This document shows positions 32,082 to 41,297 of a stretch of DNA of 64,000 nt, one piece after another (the stretch's first letter is position 1; every line of letters starts with the position of its first letter). The position numbers and the translations under genes are program-made. This stretch comes from Bacteroidetes bacterium HGW-Bacteroidetes-5 (GTDB taxonomy: Bacteria > Bacteroidota > Bacteroidia > Bacteroidales > UBA932): contig PHDC01000002.1 in NCBI GenBank assembly GCA_002842515.1, forward strand, positions 254,744 through 318,743, given 5' to 3'. Below the pieces are notes generated by a model, which made no database searches, had not been told where the DNA came from, and saw only the letters and a list, made by a program, of their open reading frames with translations.

Positions 32082-35000
32082 ATGAATGTAAAACAAACTC
32101 TAAAGCGACTTAAATACCTCGCATCCTTTGCTGTGGTGTTTATGTCAATGATTGCGACTCTTTATGCGCAACAGCTTAATTTTGATTTTAAGGATACCCA
32201 GCTAAAGGTTGTCCTTAAAAAGGTAACTGAGCAGACAGGTTATGATTTTGTCTATTCGGACGCACTTAAAGCTATAGACAGCAAAGTTAGCGTTTCGTCA
32301 AAAAGCGAGACCCCTGAGCAATTCTTCTCAAGGTTCTTTCCAACGATAAACATAACTTATAAAGTTCAGGGCAAACAGGTGGTGTTAAGCCCAAAAGAGG
32401 TAGCCTCAAAAGAGGCGGCATCGACAGTGGCGGGTACAGGCACCCAAAACGAAAAATTTCAGATTAAAGGAAAGATAACCGAGCAGACAGGACTTCCGCT
32501 TCCGGGAGTATCTATCCAAAATCTGAGTGATAAGACAGGTGCCTATTCAGATTACGAAGGCAACTATACACTTAATGTAAAACCCGGTGACAGGATTCTG
32601 TTCTCATATATCGGTTTTAAGAAGAGAGAGCAGGTAATCGGCAATATGTTTAGCTCAAGAAACAATGTTCTTAATGTTGCCCTTGATGAGGATGCAATTG
32701 CCCTCGAGAGCGTAGCGGTTATCGGTTACGGTAACACCCAAAAAATTAAGGATGTTACCGGCTCTATTGCCCATATGGGTAAGAAAGAGCTTGAGACAGC
32801 TCCAATGGGTTCTACCGTTCAATCTATGCTTCAGGGTAGAGCTGCCGGGGTTAATGTTCAAATCCAGTCAGCCTCTCCTACATCACCGGTGTCGGTTATC
32901 ATCCGCGGTCAATCTTCATTGAGCGGTAATAATCAGCCATTGTGGGTTATTGATGGTATTCCTGAATACAATTCAGGTGTTTCGGGAAGTATCTCAAATG
33001 TACTCTACTCACTTAATCTTAATGATGTAGAGAGTATTGACATTCTTAAAGATGCCTCTTCGACTGCTATTTATGGTTCTAGAGCCGCAAACGGTGTTAT
33101 TGTTGTAACAACCAAGAGCGGTAAAGAGGGTATGAAGCCAACACTTGAGCTTGCTACAAGATGGGGTTATCAACTTATGAACTTCAATGGATATGATTAT
33201 TTTAAAGGTGATGAGTATCTCAATTTCACCAAGAAGGCTACCAGGCACGAGCTTTACAACAGAGGTACCTTTGACTACTTCACCAGACTATACTTAAGTG
33301 AAACTGAATTCTGGAAACTGAATACAAGTGAGGTTGATGTTCGTAAAATTGTTGAGCTTCCGGGCGCATATTACGACAGCAATACATACTGGATGGGCGA
33401 GATGACCCAAAACCCGCTCCAACAGCAGTATGACCTAACATTAAAGGGGGGAACAAAAGAGGTTAGCTACTTAGCGGCCCTAAACTACTCCGGAATGCAG
33501 GGTGTTGTTAAAACCGGTTTCAGTAAGAACTACGGAGGTAAAATAAGACTTGAGGCAAGAATCAATAAAGATCTTAAATTACGGATGAATGCAAACGGAT
33601 CTACCCGTAATGCATCCGATAAGGACTATATGCTGGATGTTTTAAAGAAGGTTCGTCCCGATATTCCAATTTACAACGCAGACGGCTCTCTCTTTACAAG
33701 AGATGCCTATACAGAGAACCCCTATACAACACTTAAGAATACAGGCTACGGTACAGGTGAAAACATCACTGCATCTGCAGAGTTGGAGTGGACAATCCTT
33801 AAAGGTTTGATCTTTACAACCAGAGGTAGTGTTAACTACTCCAATACCGAGAGTTTGACCTATAAGAGAAGAGGTTCTACATTCAACTATGATGGAAGCA
33901 GAAGCTGGAGCCGATCAAAATCTGACACCAAGATTTTTGACAACACTCTGGTTTATGCCAATACCCACGGGAAACACGACATAAGCGCAAGTTTAACTGC
34001 ATCAGTCGAGAGGTTCCAGTCATTGGTTTATGGAATGGCTGCCAGCAACTTCCCGGACGATGATGTTCTCAACAGTTTCGCAAATGCCGCAACTAAGGGT
34101 AACCTCTCTGAGTCATATCAGATGAGTTCAATGGTTTCGCAAATTGGCCGTGCACAATACAAATACAACGATAAATATCTGGCTACATTTACAATAAGAC
34201 ACGACGGATCATCAAAATTCGGTCCAGATAAAAGATGGGGTTGGTTTCCTTCGGGAGGTATCGGATGGATTGTAAGCAACGAAGAGTTTATGAAGGTTGG
34301 ATGGCTGGCAGATAATCTTTCACATATGAAGATCCGTGCCAGTTACGGTAAATCCGGCTCTCAAAACTTATCTAACTACCAATGGATGACAATGGTAGGT
34401 TCAGTTAACTATGGCGAACAGCCCGGTATCTACCCTAGTAACATAGGTAACCTGGCGCTTCAGTGGGAGGAGACTCTTATGACAGATATAGCTCTGGAGC
34501 TGGAGTTCTGGGAGTCCAGAATTAGAACCACCCTTGGTTATTACAACAAGAAATCTGAAAACCTTATTTATAGTCAGACCCTTGCACCAAGTTCTGCATT
34601 CTCTTCAATGAGTGCAAACATTGCAAGTACTGCTGCAAATGGTTTTGAATTTTCGGTAGATGTAGATGTACTAAAGAGTGCAAATTGGCAATTGACTTTG
34701 AATGCAAACGGTTCTCAAAACAAATCAAAGGTATTGTCTTTCAATAACACAACTAAAGAGCTATTCCCTTCTTACTCAAAAATAGTTGCAGGAGGTGCAA
34801 TCGGTGACTGGTTTGGTCTACCTACATACAAGAGACTCTTCGGAACATCAGAAGAGGTTGCTGCCCTTAAAACCAGAACCGCTACAGGAGGGATAACAAT
34901 GTTCCGGAATAACCTGGAGCGTGCAGGAGATATCTATTTCAGGGATACAGATGGCAACGGAACAATCAATAATGACGACAGAATAGTTTTAGGTTCTTAT

Positions 35001-35525
35001 ATACCTAAACTATTTGGTGGATTCGGGTTACAACTCTATATCGGGAACTCATTCAATGTGGGTGCAACCTTCACCTATGCCTACGGGCTAAAGAGGCTTT
35101 GGGCTATGGCAATGAGCGATGTGGGATATACCGGAAACTACAATCAATCTAATAAGATTGCAGGTATGAGTGCAATTCTCAAATCACCTTTTGAGAATAC
35201 AACTCTTCCAAATGCAACTCCATACGGAGATGGTGGAAACGGTACTTTCAGTGATTACTGGCTCTATGACGCCTCATTCATAAGGCTCAATGCACTTAAT
35301 ATGAGCTATCGTCTGGATAAACACTACTTTAGAAATACCTTGATAGACAATGTAGAAATTACTTTCCAGGCAAGTAACCTGTTTACTTTGACCAAATACC
35401 CGGGATTTGACCCACAGGGTAACTTCTCATCTTCAACTGGTATGACTTCAAATACAGGAGTCGACAATAGCTACTATCCTGATGCAAAAACTTTTAATTT
35501 GGGATTTAAGTTCACCTTTAAATAG
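32082..35525 (+). CDS. SusC/RagA TonB-dependent receptor with STN signalling domain
   Basis: A 1147-residue outer-membrane receptor. After the signal peptide comes an STN domain (about 31-115: QLNFDFKDTQLKVVLKKVTE), which contacts FecR, then a CarboxypepD_reg-like domain (about 130-220, GLPLPGVSIQ), the plug (SMLQGRAAGVNVQ; VIDGIPEYNSG; KDASSTAIYGSRAANGVIVV) and a 22-strand barrel ending in KFTFK. Together with the adjacent SusD it imports an unknown ligand using TonB energy. The STN plus sigma/FecR genes show ligand-induced control. Confidence 0.93.
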   Translation: MNVKQTLKRLKYLASFAVVFMSMIATLYAQQLNFDFKDTQLKVVLKKVTEQTGYDFVYSDALKAIDSKVSVSSKSETPEQFFSRFFPTINITYKVQGKQVVLSPKEVASKEAASTVAGTGTQNEKFQIKGKITEQTGLPLPGVSIQNLSDKTGAYSDYEGNYTLNVKPGDRILFSYIGFKKREQVIGNMFSSRNNVLNVALDEDAIALESVAVIGYGNTQKIKDVTGSIAHMGKKELETAPMGSTVQSMLQGRAAGVNVQIQSASPTSPVSVIIRGQSSLSGNNQPLWVIDGIPEYNSGVSGSISNVLYSLNLNDVESIDILKDASSTAIYGSRAANGVIVVTTKSGKEGMKPTLELATRWGYQLMNFNGYDYFKGDEYLNFTKKATRHELYNRGTFDYFTRLYLSETEFWKLNTSEVDVRKIVELPGAYYDSNTYWMGEMTQNPLQQQYDLTLKGGTKEVSYLAALNYSGMQGVVKTGFSKNYGGKIRLEARINKDLKLRMNANGSTRNASDKDYMLDVLKKVRPDIPIYNADGSLFTRDAYTENPYTTLKNTGYGTGENITASAELEWTILKGLIFTTRGSVNYSNTESLTYKRRGSTFNYDGSRSWSRSKSDTKIFDNTLVYANTHGKHDISASLTASVERFQSLVYGMAASNFPDDDVLNSFANAATKGNLSESYQMSSMVSQIGRAQYKYNDKYLATFTIRHDGSSKFGPDKRWGWFPSGGIGWIVSNEEFMKVGWLADNLSHMKIRASYGKSGSQNLSNYQWMTMVGSVNYGEQPGIYPSNIGNLALQWEETLMTDIALELEFWESRIRTTLGYYNKKSENLIYSQTLAPSSAFSSMSANIASTAANGFEFSVDVDVLKSANWQLTLNANGSQNKSKVLSFNNTTKELFPSYSKIVAGGAIGDWFGLPTYKRLFGTSEEVAALKTRTATGGITMFRNNLERAGDIYFRDTDGNGTINNDDRIVLGSYIPKLFGGFGLQLYIGNSFNVGATFTYAYGLKRLWAMAMSDVGYTGNYNQSNKIAGMSAILKSPFENTTLPNATPYGDGGNGTFSDYWLYDASFIRLNALNMSYRLDKHYFRNTLIDNVEITFQASNLFTLTKYPGFDPQGNFSSSTGMTSNTGVDNSYYPDAKTFNLGFKFTFK

Positions 35526-35534
35526 ATCTGAGAT

Positions 35535-37046
35535 ATGAAAAATATAAAAATTATAATACTTTCTGTTTTAACGCCTCTATTTTTGGTCTCTTGTGAGGAT
35601 TTCCTGAACAATGTTCCAAGGAATCAATGGCCGGTTGAGGAGGCAATGAAAACATTTGATAAGGCAAAGCAATCCGTTAACGGAATCTATGGTCGTTTTA
35701 TGACCGGAGATAATGCAAATCAGGATTACTACGTTAGACTCACCACAAGGTCGGGGCTAATTCAGGTTACCGGACTGATGGATTTTAGCGAAACTCAGGC
35801 AAACAGTCCAATAAGTTTATGGACTACAGCTTACTATGCAATCAATGCTGCCAATCTTGCAATAAATGGTATACCGGGCGTTCCGGATAGCGCATTTCCA
35901 ACAACGACAGCAAAGAACGAACTGCTGGGCGAAGCCCGTTTCCTGAGAGGCTATTTCAACTCCCTGCTTCTTTTAAACTACAGCTGTTGGTGGGATACCG
36001 ATGATAGCAAATTTGGTATTGTATACAGAGATGTTACATCTGATGTTAGTAACGTTAATATGCCAAGAATCACTGTAGGTGAGAGCTGGACAAAGGTTAT
36101 GGAGGATATCGATTTTGCGATAGCCAATATGCCAAACACATTTGTCAATGCCAAGAAGGTTTCAAAAACATTTGCAAAGGCGTGGAAGGCAAAACTTCTT
36201 TTGATTAGAGGCACAATGAGAAACACAGCTAAGGATCTTACCGATGCCAAAACATTGATAGATGATGCAATAGCAACTCTTCCTGCTGCCATTAAGATGG
36301 AGAGTGATATGAACCAAACCTTCCTTAAGGCTTGGGATTCTCAGGAGCACATCTTTGTAAGATATGTAGAGGATGTATCAAACAGAACTTCTCTTTCCGG
36401 ATACTGGTCTACATACGGATTTTCTTACACAGCCTTTACCGCTTATCTGAATGCCTCGGGACAGCCTACTCTTCAGAGTGATGCTGTTTGCGGAGTAAGA
36501 TACGGGTTGGACTGGATAAGAACCGATCCTCGCTGGTTTGTTCATACCGGTAAATCCAGAGCTGCAGAGACCTGGGATACATCTGAGAGATGGGTTTGGA
36601 AGAAAATCTACCGATTGGGCTCTTATGGCGGAGCAAACGCCACACCAAAGGATGAGAAGTATGCTGTTTATCATATGCGTCTTCCTGAACTCTATATTAT
36701 GCAGGCAGAACTTACTGCACGCACAGGAGGCTCCAATGCACAGGCAATCGCCCCTATCAACCTTATGAGATCAAAGAGAACTGTTCCTGCATTGGCACAG
36801 CTTGCTGTACCGGCTACAAAAGAGGAGCTTATGGATATTATCTTTAAAGAGTATATCAATGAACTTATTCTGGAGAACGGAACAGAATTTTATGCATCTT
36901 TCAGGTTTGAGAAAGAGGGAAAAACCTATATGGAGGTTATGAAAGCGGGAAGCTTTGTATTTGATAAAACTAAACTTCAGTGGCCAATCCCTAACACTGA
37001 GATGGTAAACAATCCTTTAATTGAACAAAACCCTGGTCAAAAGTAA
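35535..37046 (+). CDS. SusD/RagB surface lipoprotein
   Basis: A 503-residue lipoprotein (signal ending LFLVSC, lipidated Cys near residue 20). The N-terminal region EDFLNNVPRNQWPVEEAMKT, then AYYAINAANLAINGI and EARFLRGYFNSLLLLNY is SusD-like, with TPR helices. The C-terminal RagB part has YHMRLPELYIMQAELTARTG and a PIPNTEM-like WPIPNTEMVNNP. It sits on the outer face as lid of the SusC at 32082, 9 bp downstream, and its stop is 4 bp before the next start. Confidence 0.93.
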   Translation: MKNIKIIILSVLTPLFLVSCEDFLNNVPRNQWPVEEAMKTFDKAKQSVNGIYGRFMTGDNANQDYYVRLTTRSGLIQVTGLMDFSETQANSPISLWTTAYYAINAANLAINGIPGVPDSAFPTTTAKNELLGEARFLRGYFNSLLLLNYSCWWDTDDSKFGIVYRDVTSDVSNVNMPRITVGESWTKVMEDIDFAIANMPNTFVNAKKVSKTFAKAWKAKLLLIRGTMRNTAKDLTDAKTLIDDAIATLPAAIKMESDMNQTFLKAWDSQEHIFVRYVEDVSNRTSLSGYWSTYGFSYTAFTAYLNASGQPTLQSDAVCGVRYGLDWIRTDPRWFVHTGKSRAAETWDTSERWVWKKIYRLGSYGGANATPKDEKYAVYHMRLPELYIMQAELTARTGGSNAQAIAPINLMRSKRTVPALAQLAVPATKEELMDIIFKEYINELILENGTEFYASFRFEKEGKTYMEVMKAGSFVFDKTKLQWPIPNTEMVNNPLIEQNPGQK

Positions 37047-37050
37047 GATT

Positions 37051-38142
37051 ATGAAAAAGATAAGAAAATATTTTACAATAACGCTATTAGCTGCAGGGGC
37101 TCTTTTCATCTACTCCTGTACCGATGAGGTTAAGGAGAGAGAGATAGATTTCCCTAATGATATTACCTTCAATGAAGGACAAGGTATCAGCATAAATGTT
37201 CCTTGGCTTACTTTCGTAGTTCCGGATGCTCCATATAAGGCCACAGCATATCACTATGGAGAGGTAACTATGAATGTCAAGAAGAATGCCAACGGTACTC
37301 ACACAGGATTTGCACTCTCAAGTAAGAATTATCGCTCTTACCCTTGGCTAACAAGAAAGCCTATCACCATTACCCCTTCTGCCTCTCAAATTAAAGAGGC
37401 GGTAGACAGCTCTATCTACTCTGTCTACTCAGGAACATATCCAAACCAGCTGGGTACTTTTACAGTTGTAAGGGTAGATGGAGATGATGCATTCTTTTCA
37501 ATCGACCAGCCGAGAGTTGTAGAGCACGTAATTGTAGCAAATACCAACTACAACTTCCAGCTTTTGAATTACGGCTCAAGGTACTCCTCTAAACTGAACG
37601 CAACTACTCAGATGTATGATGAGTACAGCAGCGGAACCACTTTTGCCACTGTGAGAAATCCAAATATCCCCGATGCTGCACCTGCAAAATTTGCAGTATG
37701 GTACCTTCCGGATATCTATAACTTTGGCGGTGGTCAGGATTATATAAGACTTGCAGGTCAGCAGATTCTTCACAAGATTGAAGCAGGAAGAGCAGCCGGT
37801 ATAGCAGCCAGATTGGCCGGTAAAACCAAGGCGCAAGCTACTGCCGACTCTACAGCTGCATATACAGCGGCGGTTAAAGGTTATGTTAAGTTAATTGCTA
37901 AAGGTTATCTCAATGCAACCCTTACCGGAACCTCTGAGTACTATATTGCTCTATTCCCGGGTATTGCCCCTGCTCCGTTCGATCTTTGGAACACTATCCA
38001 AGGTGCCTGGGCAAAGTGGGACCTCAGCTCGCTGGGTCTGGTTAATAAAGTTGTATTCAATATGGATTCATCAGATAAAGATGGAACAGGAAAGATGAGA
38101 ACTCCTCCTTACTTCTGCCTGGACGGAATCAGGCTGAAATAG
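37051..38142 (+). CDS. DUF4465-type surface lipoprotein
   Basis: I start this at the ATG at 37051 (363 residues), 4 bp after the SusD stop; an earlier start would overlap SusD. Lipoprotein signal with Cys near residue 20 (FIYSCTDE). The C-terminal pattern EYYIALFPG, WDLSSLGLVNKVVFNMDSSD and MRTPPYFCLDGIRLK matches my memory of DUF4465, whose Bacteroides members include B12-binding surface proteins (BtuH type). A heme, corrinoid or other tetrapyrrole ligand is a tentative idea. No cobalamin riboswitch was seen upstream. Confidence 0.7.
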   Translation: MKKIRKYFTITLLAAGALFIYSCTDEVKEREIDFPNDITFNEGQGISINVPWLTFVVPDAPYKATAYHYGEVTMNVKKNANGTHTGFALSSKNYRSYPWLTRKPITITPSASQIKEAVDSSIYSVYSGTYPNQLGTFTVVRVDGDDAFFSIDQPRVVEHVIVANTNYNFQLLNYGSRYSSKLNATTQMYDEYSSGTTFATVRNPNIPDAAPAKFAVWYLPDIYNFGGGQDYIRLAGQQILHKIEAGRAAGIAARLAGKTKAQATADSTAAYTAAVKGYVKLIAKGYLNATLTGTSEYYIALFPGIAPAPFDLWNTIQGAWAKWDLSSLGLVNKVVFNMDSSDKDGTGKMRTPPYFCLDGIRLK

Positions 38143-38211
38143 TTTTGAAAAGGGGGTGATCAAAATAAAGGTCACCCTCTTTTGATTTATATCTTTAAAT
38201 AAAAAATAGTT

Positions 38212-39345
38212 ATGAAAAAATTGTTCTTTTTTGCAGCAGTGGTAATTGCGATATCTTCGTTCACCGCTAATGTCTGCTATTCTCAGCTTCCCCAACTTGA
38301 AAAACCATTTAGAGTTGAAGCTGCCGGTAAGGTGATTGATCTTCCGGGTTCAGGTCACGCTGCTCCGTTCGTTTTTGACTTTAACGGAGATGGAAAAAAA
38401 GATATCATTATTGGTGAATTTAGTGCTCCAATGTCAAAGAAGTTGCAGGCCAGATACGATGCAATGAATGAAGAGCAAAAAAAGGCATTTGTAAAACCAT
38501 TCGGTGGAAAAGCAAGAATCTACATCAACACCGGCAGTGATAAATCTCCGGTTTTTGGTGATTATACATATCTGCAGGCAGGCGGCACGGATGCCGGTGT
38601 ACTTCCCTCCTGCTGCATTGGTTTTGACCCGTTTTTTATGGACTTTGACGGTGATGGCATCAGAGATGTAACCTCGGGAGAGTATTTTGGTGGCTTTATC
38701 CATTTTTACAAAGGGATAAAAGGTAAACCTTTTGAATTTGAGGCTCCTGTAGATATTGCCCAGCCGGATACAATTCTCCTCTCTAAAAGAGGGATGAGCA
38801 AGTTAATGCGTACTGCCAACTTTGTCGACTTTGATAAGGATGGCGATTATGATATGGTTTGGGGTAATGTAAATGGAGAGGTTTATTACTCTCAAAATAA
38901 AGGAAATGGTAAGAAATATGAGTTTGTCAACTCAGTTCCGGTTACTATCAAAGGGCTGCCCCTTTATACAGACGGAAAATCTGACCCACTTCCTGTAGAC
39001 TGGGATAATGACGGAATAGTTGATTTACTTGTTGGAACTGAGGCTGCAGATATTATCTTCTTTAAAGGGATAAAAAAAGGGAATGCGGAGTTTGAACCGG
39101 GAGTTTCAATATGGACGAATAAGGTATATGATCCCGGGGTGAAACCAAAATATCTTCAAGTTAAAAAGAGTATGGATGAGCTTGGGGAAAACAGGCCATA
39201 TCCCGGTTACAGAGTACGCCTGGCAGTGGCAGACTGGAACAACGACAAAAAAATGGATCTGCTTGTTGGAAATACATTTGTGATTGATGAGAATGGTAAA
39301 AACAGTGATATCTCCGGTAATGTTTACGTCTTTCTGCGAAAATAA
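38212..39345 (+). CDS. Exported FG-GAP/VCBS-type repeat protein
   Basis: A 377-residue protein with signal peptide (cut near VCYSQ). Five calcium-binding-like DxDxDG motifs (DFNGDGKKDI, DFDGDGIRDV, DFDKDGDYDM, DWDNDGIVDL, DWNNDKKMDL) mark a beta-propeller of FG-GAP/VCBS repeats, often used for surface binding. Mid-protein Cys-Cys (LPSCCIGF) is unusual. It lies 69 bp after the DUF4465 gene and may bind or present the ligand. Confidence 0.8.
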   Translation: MKKLFFFAAVVIAISSFTANVCYSQLPQLEKPFRVEAAGKVIDLPGSGHAAPFVFDFNGDGKKDIIIGEFSAPMSKKLQARYDAMNEEQKKAFVKPFGGKARIYINTGSDKSPVFGDYTYLQAGGTDAGVLPSCCIGFDPFFMDFDGDGIRDVTSGEYFGGFIHFYKGIKGKPFEFEAPVDIAQPDTILLSKRGMSKLMRTANFVDFDKDGDYDMVWGNVNGEVYYSQNKGNGKKYEFVNSVPVTIKGLPLYTDGKSDPLPVDWDNDGIVDLLVGTEAADIIFFKGIKKGNAEFEPGVSIWTNKVYDPGVKPKYLQVKKSMDELGENRPYPGYRVRLAVADWNNDKKMDLLVGNTFVIDENGKNSDISGNVYVFLRK

Positions 39346-39370
39346 CCTTGTCAAGGTTCCTAGGGTTAAT
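39343..39370 (+). repeat. 3'-end dispersed repeat, copy b
   Basis: TAACCTTGTCAAG begins at the stop codon of the FG-GAP gene. AACCTTG (39344-39350) and CAAGGTT (39352-39358) form a perfect 7-bp inverted repeat around one T. One mismatch to the 13-bp core of the other copies; further similarity is weak. Confidence 0.5.
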
Positions 39371-39416
39371 CACAAGCAGGGTGTTATATATATGTTAATT
39401 AATAAAGTCTGGTTTT

Positions 39417-41204
39417 ATGCGCAATTATTCAATCAAGTCAGTTATAACATTGGTATTAACAGTGTTATTTATCAACGTATCATTTTCTCAGACTCAATCT
39501 GCTGTTAAAAAAGAGAATCTGAAGGTACTTTTTGTAGGTGGAACATCTGAGATATCTGCATATGCCCAAAGCAAACCTGCTCCTGAGGTTATTGAGGCAT
39601 CTGTACAAAAGCGGATGAAGGCTTTCGAAACTCTTCTGAAAACCTATTTTACCGAAGTTACTGTTATAAGGGCTAAGGAGTTCAGGGAGGAGCTTTCGGA
39701 TAATTTTGATGTTACAATAATTGACGGGATGCCGCCTGAGAGGGTTCCTCTTTATACAGAGAAGGATGAGAAGGGTAATTATACTGTCTATAAAAATGCC
39801 GGTTTTTTGAGTGAAGAATTTGATAATCCGACCCTTATGATTGCAGATATTCCCGACAGGATTGGTCGCAGAATCGGGTTGAAGCTGGATTGGTACTGCC
39901 TCTGTCTTGATGCTCACGCATACAATATTGACAAATCTCACTCAATTTTCAAAGGACCGTTTAAAGTCTCTCTTACAATGGAGGAGTTGCCTACTCCAAA
40001 GGATGCCCTAAGTTTTCAAAAATATTACAAGGACATTATACCTGCAACACAACAGATGTGGCGGGTACAGACTCAGGGTTATATGACCACTCCCGATTTT
40101 CGTGTGGGGATGGTATGCCGTCCCTGGGGTTTTACCGACTCTCCCGATACAGAGGTAATCTCAGGAGGTGTTAGTCTTAAATCTCCGGATGCCATTGCCA
40201 TTGGAAGACACGGCAATTTCTTCCACTGGGGCTTTGCAGCTTCACCCGATTATATGACAGAGGAGGCTAAGGTGGTCTTTGCCAATGCTGTTCACTACAC
40301 ATCCAAACTTAAAGGTGAAAAGGTTATTGCCCGTAAATATGACGACAGAAAGAGCACTCGTAACGAGATGTTCTTTGTCTACTCAAGATCTCCAAAGGAC
40401 TCTGCCGTAATGAGCACAAATCTCCCCTATCTCTATATGGATAAGGGAAGCAGAAGCGGCTTGAAGATTGACGAGGATGCAAAATTGGTTGGTGTTGCAA
40501 CAAACAACCATCTAATACTGGATAGAGCAATAACAATGCTTGAAAAAGGTGAGAGTACAGATGTTTCCCAAAGGATTCTGGACAGATATACTCTTGTTAC
40601 ATTTTGTTCGCCAAAAGGTTACAGAGATTGGTATGAGAAATATAAACAAGATCTATTCTTCACTGAGTCCGGAGGGTTCTACTTTCTTGTAAACCCGAAA
40701 TCTAAACCAAACACTACAGCCGGCAAGTCAAACACTACAGCCGGCGAGTCTAACCCAATATATGGCAATGACTACTCGCTGATGCTCATTGAGAGGGCTG
40801 CCAGAGGTGTAAAGGTGGGTGAAACAGATAATCTCAACCCTGTTAACGCAGCTGTCACACTGGTAAGATTGGATAATGGCGAGATTGCAGTTGTAGCCCG
40901 GGTTAAAATAGAGAAGGGATTTCATATTTACGCCAAAGTTTCCGAAAGAGAACCATACATCGAAACCGTGGCAGATTTTGTAGCCCCCGAGGGGTACAAA
41001 CCTTACGGGGAGAGAAACACCCCTGCAAGTATTAAATATGGCGAAAACGGCACCTTTATTTACGAAGGAGATTTTATCTTTTATCAAAAATTCTTAGGCA
41101 AAGGCCCCGGCCAATTCAAGTTTAATTTTGCCTACCAGTGCTGTGATGACCAAATCTGTATGCCACCGGTTGAGCGGGAATTTTTAACCGGCACTCTTTT
41201 GTAG
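39417..41204 (+). CDS. Exported protein with C-terminal DsbD-alpha-like domain
   Basis: A 595-residue protein with signal peptide (cut near VSFSQ). The N-terminal part LKVLFVGGTSEISAYAQSK, then EVTVIRAKEFREELSDNF and DVTIIDGMPPERVP reads like a ThuA/glutamine-amidotransferase-like Rossmann domain without a clear active Cys. The last 110 residues (GFHIYAKVS; KFNFAYQCCDDQICMPPVER) match the N-terminal alpha domain of DsbD, whose two cysteines pass electrons to periplasmic partners; here CC and C in QCCDDQIC. Residues in between carry a 7-residue tandem repeat NTTAGKS/NTTAGES (40710-40751). Last gene of its run. Confidence 0.72.
   Translation: MRNYSIKSVITLVLTVLFINVSFSQTQSAVKKENLKVLFVGGTSEISAYAQSKPAPEVIEASVQKRMKAFETLLKTYFTEVTVIRAKEFREELSDNFDVTIIDGMPPERVPLYTEKDEKGNYTVYKNAGFLSEEFDNPTLMIADIPDRIGRRIGLKLDWYCLCLDAHAYNIDKSHSIFKGPFKVSLTMEELPTPKDALSFQKYYKDIIPATQQMWRVQTQGYMTTPDFRVGMVCRPWGFTDSPDTEVISGGVSLKSPDAIAIGRHGNFFHWGFAASPDYMTEEAKVVFANAVHYTSKLKGEKVIARKYDDRKSTRNEMFFVYSRSPKDSAVMSTNLPYLYMDKGSRSGLKIDEDAKLVGVATNNHLILDRAITMLEKGESTDVSQRILDRYTLVTFCSPKGYRDWYEKYKQDLFFTESGGFYFLVNPKSKPNTTAGKSNTTAGESNPIYGNDYSLMLIERAARGVKVGETDNLNPVNAAVTLVRLDNGEIAVVARVKIEKGFHIYAKVSEREPYIETVADFVAPEGYKPYGERNTPASIKYGENGTFIYEGDFIFYQKFLGKGPGQFKFNFAYQCCDDQICMPPVEREFLTGTLL
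40710..40751 (+). repeat. In-frame 21-bp tandem duplication
   Basis: Two 21-bp copies encode NTTAGKS and NTTAGES in a linker before the DsbD-alpha-like domain. They differ at few bases, so the duplication is recent and probably expands a flexible linker. Confidence 0.75.
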
Positions 41205-41227
41205 AACGCTCTGTTTATTAATAGATT

Positions 41228-41261
41228 AAAGAGGCTGCCGGAGAATTCCGACAGCCTCTTT
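41228..41261. terminator. Two-way terminator between the convergent SusCD loci
   Basis: AAAGAGGCTG and CGGA pair with TCCG and CAGCCTCTTT across one mismatch and a 4-nt loop. A-rich bases precede it and T-rich bases follow it, so it can end transcripts from both the 29-41 kb plus run and the 41-50 kb minus run. Confidence 0.8.
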
Positions 41262-41297
41262 CGATAAACAACCAATCACTTAACCTAACCTATATAA

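Noticed and set aside
36900-37051. Cobalamin riboswitch before the DUF4465 gene
   Set aside because: Only 4 bp separate SusD and DUF4465, and no B12-box-like sequence was seen upstream of the SusC gene.
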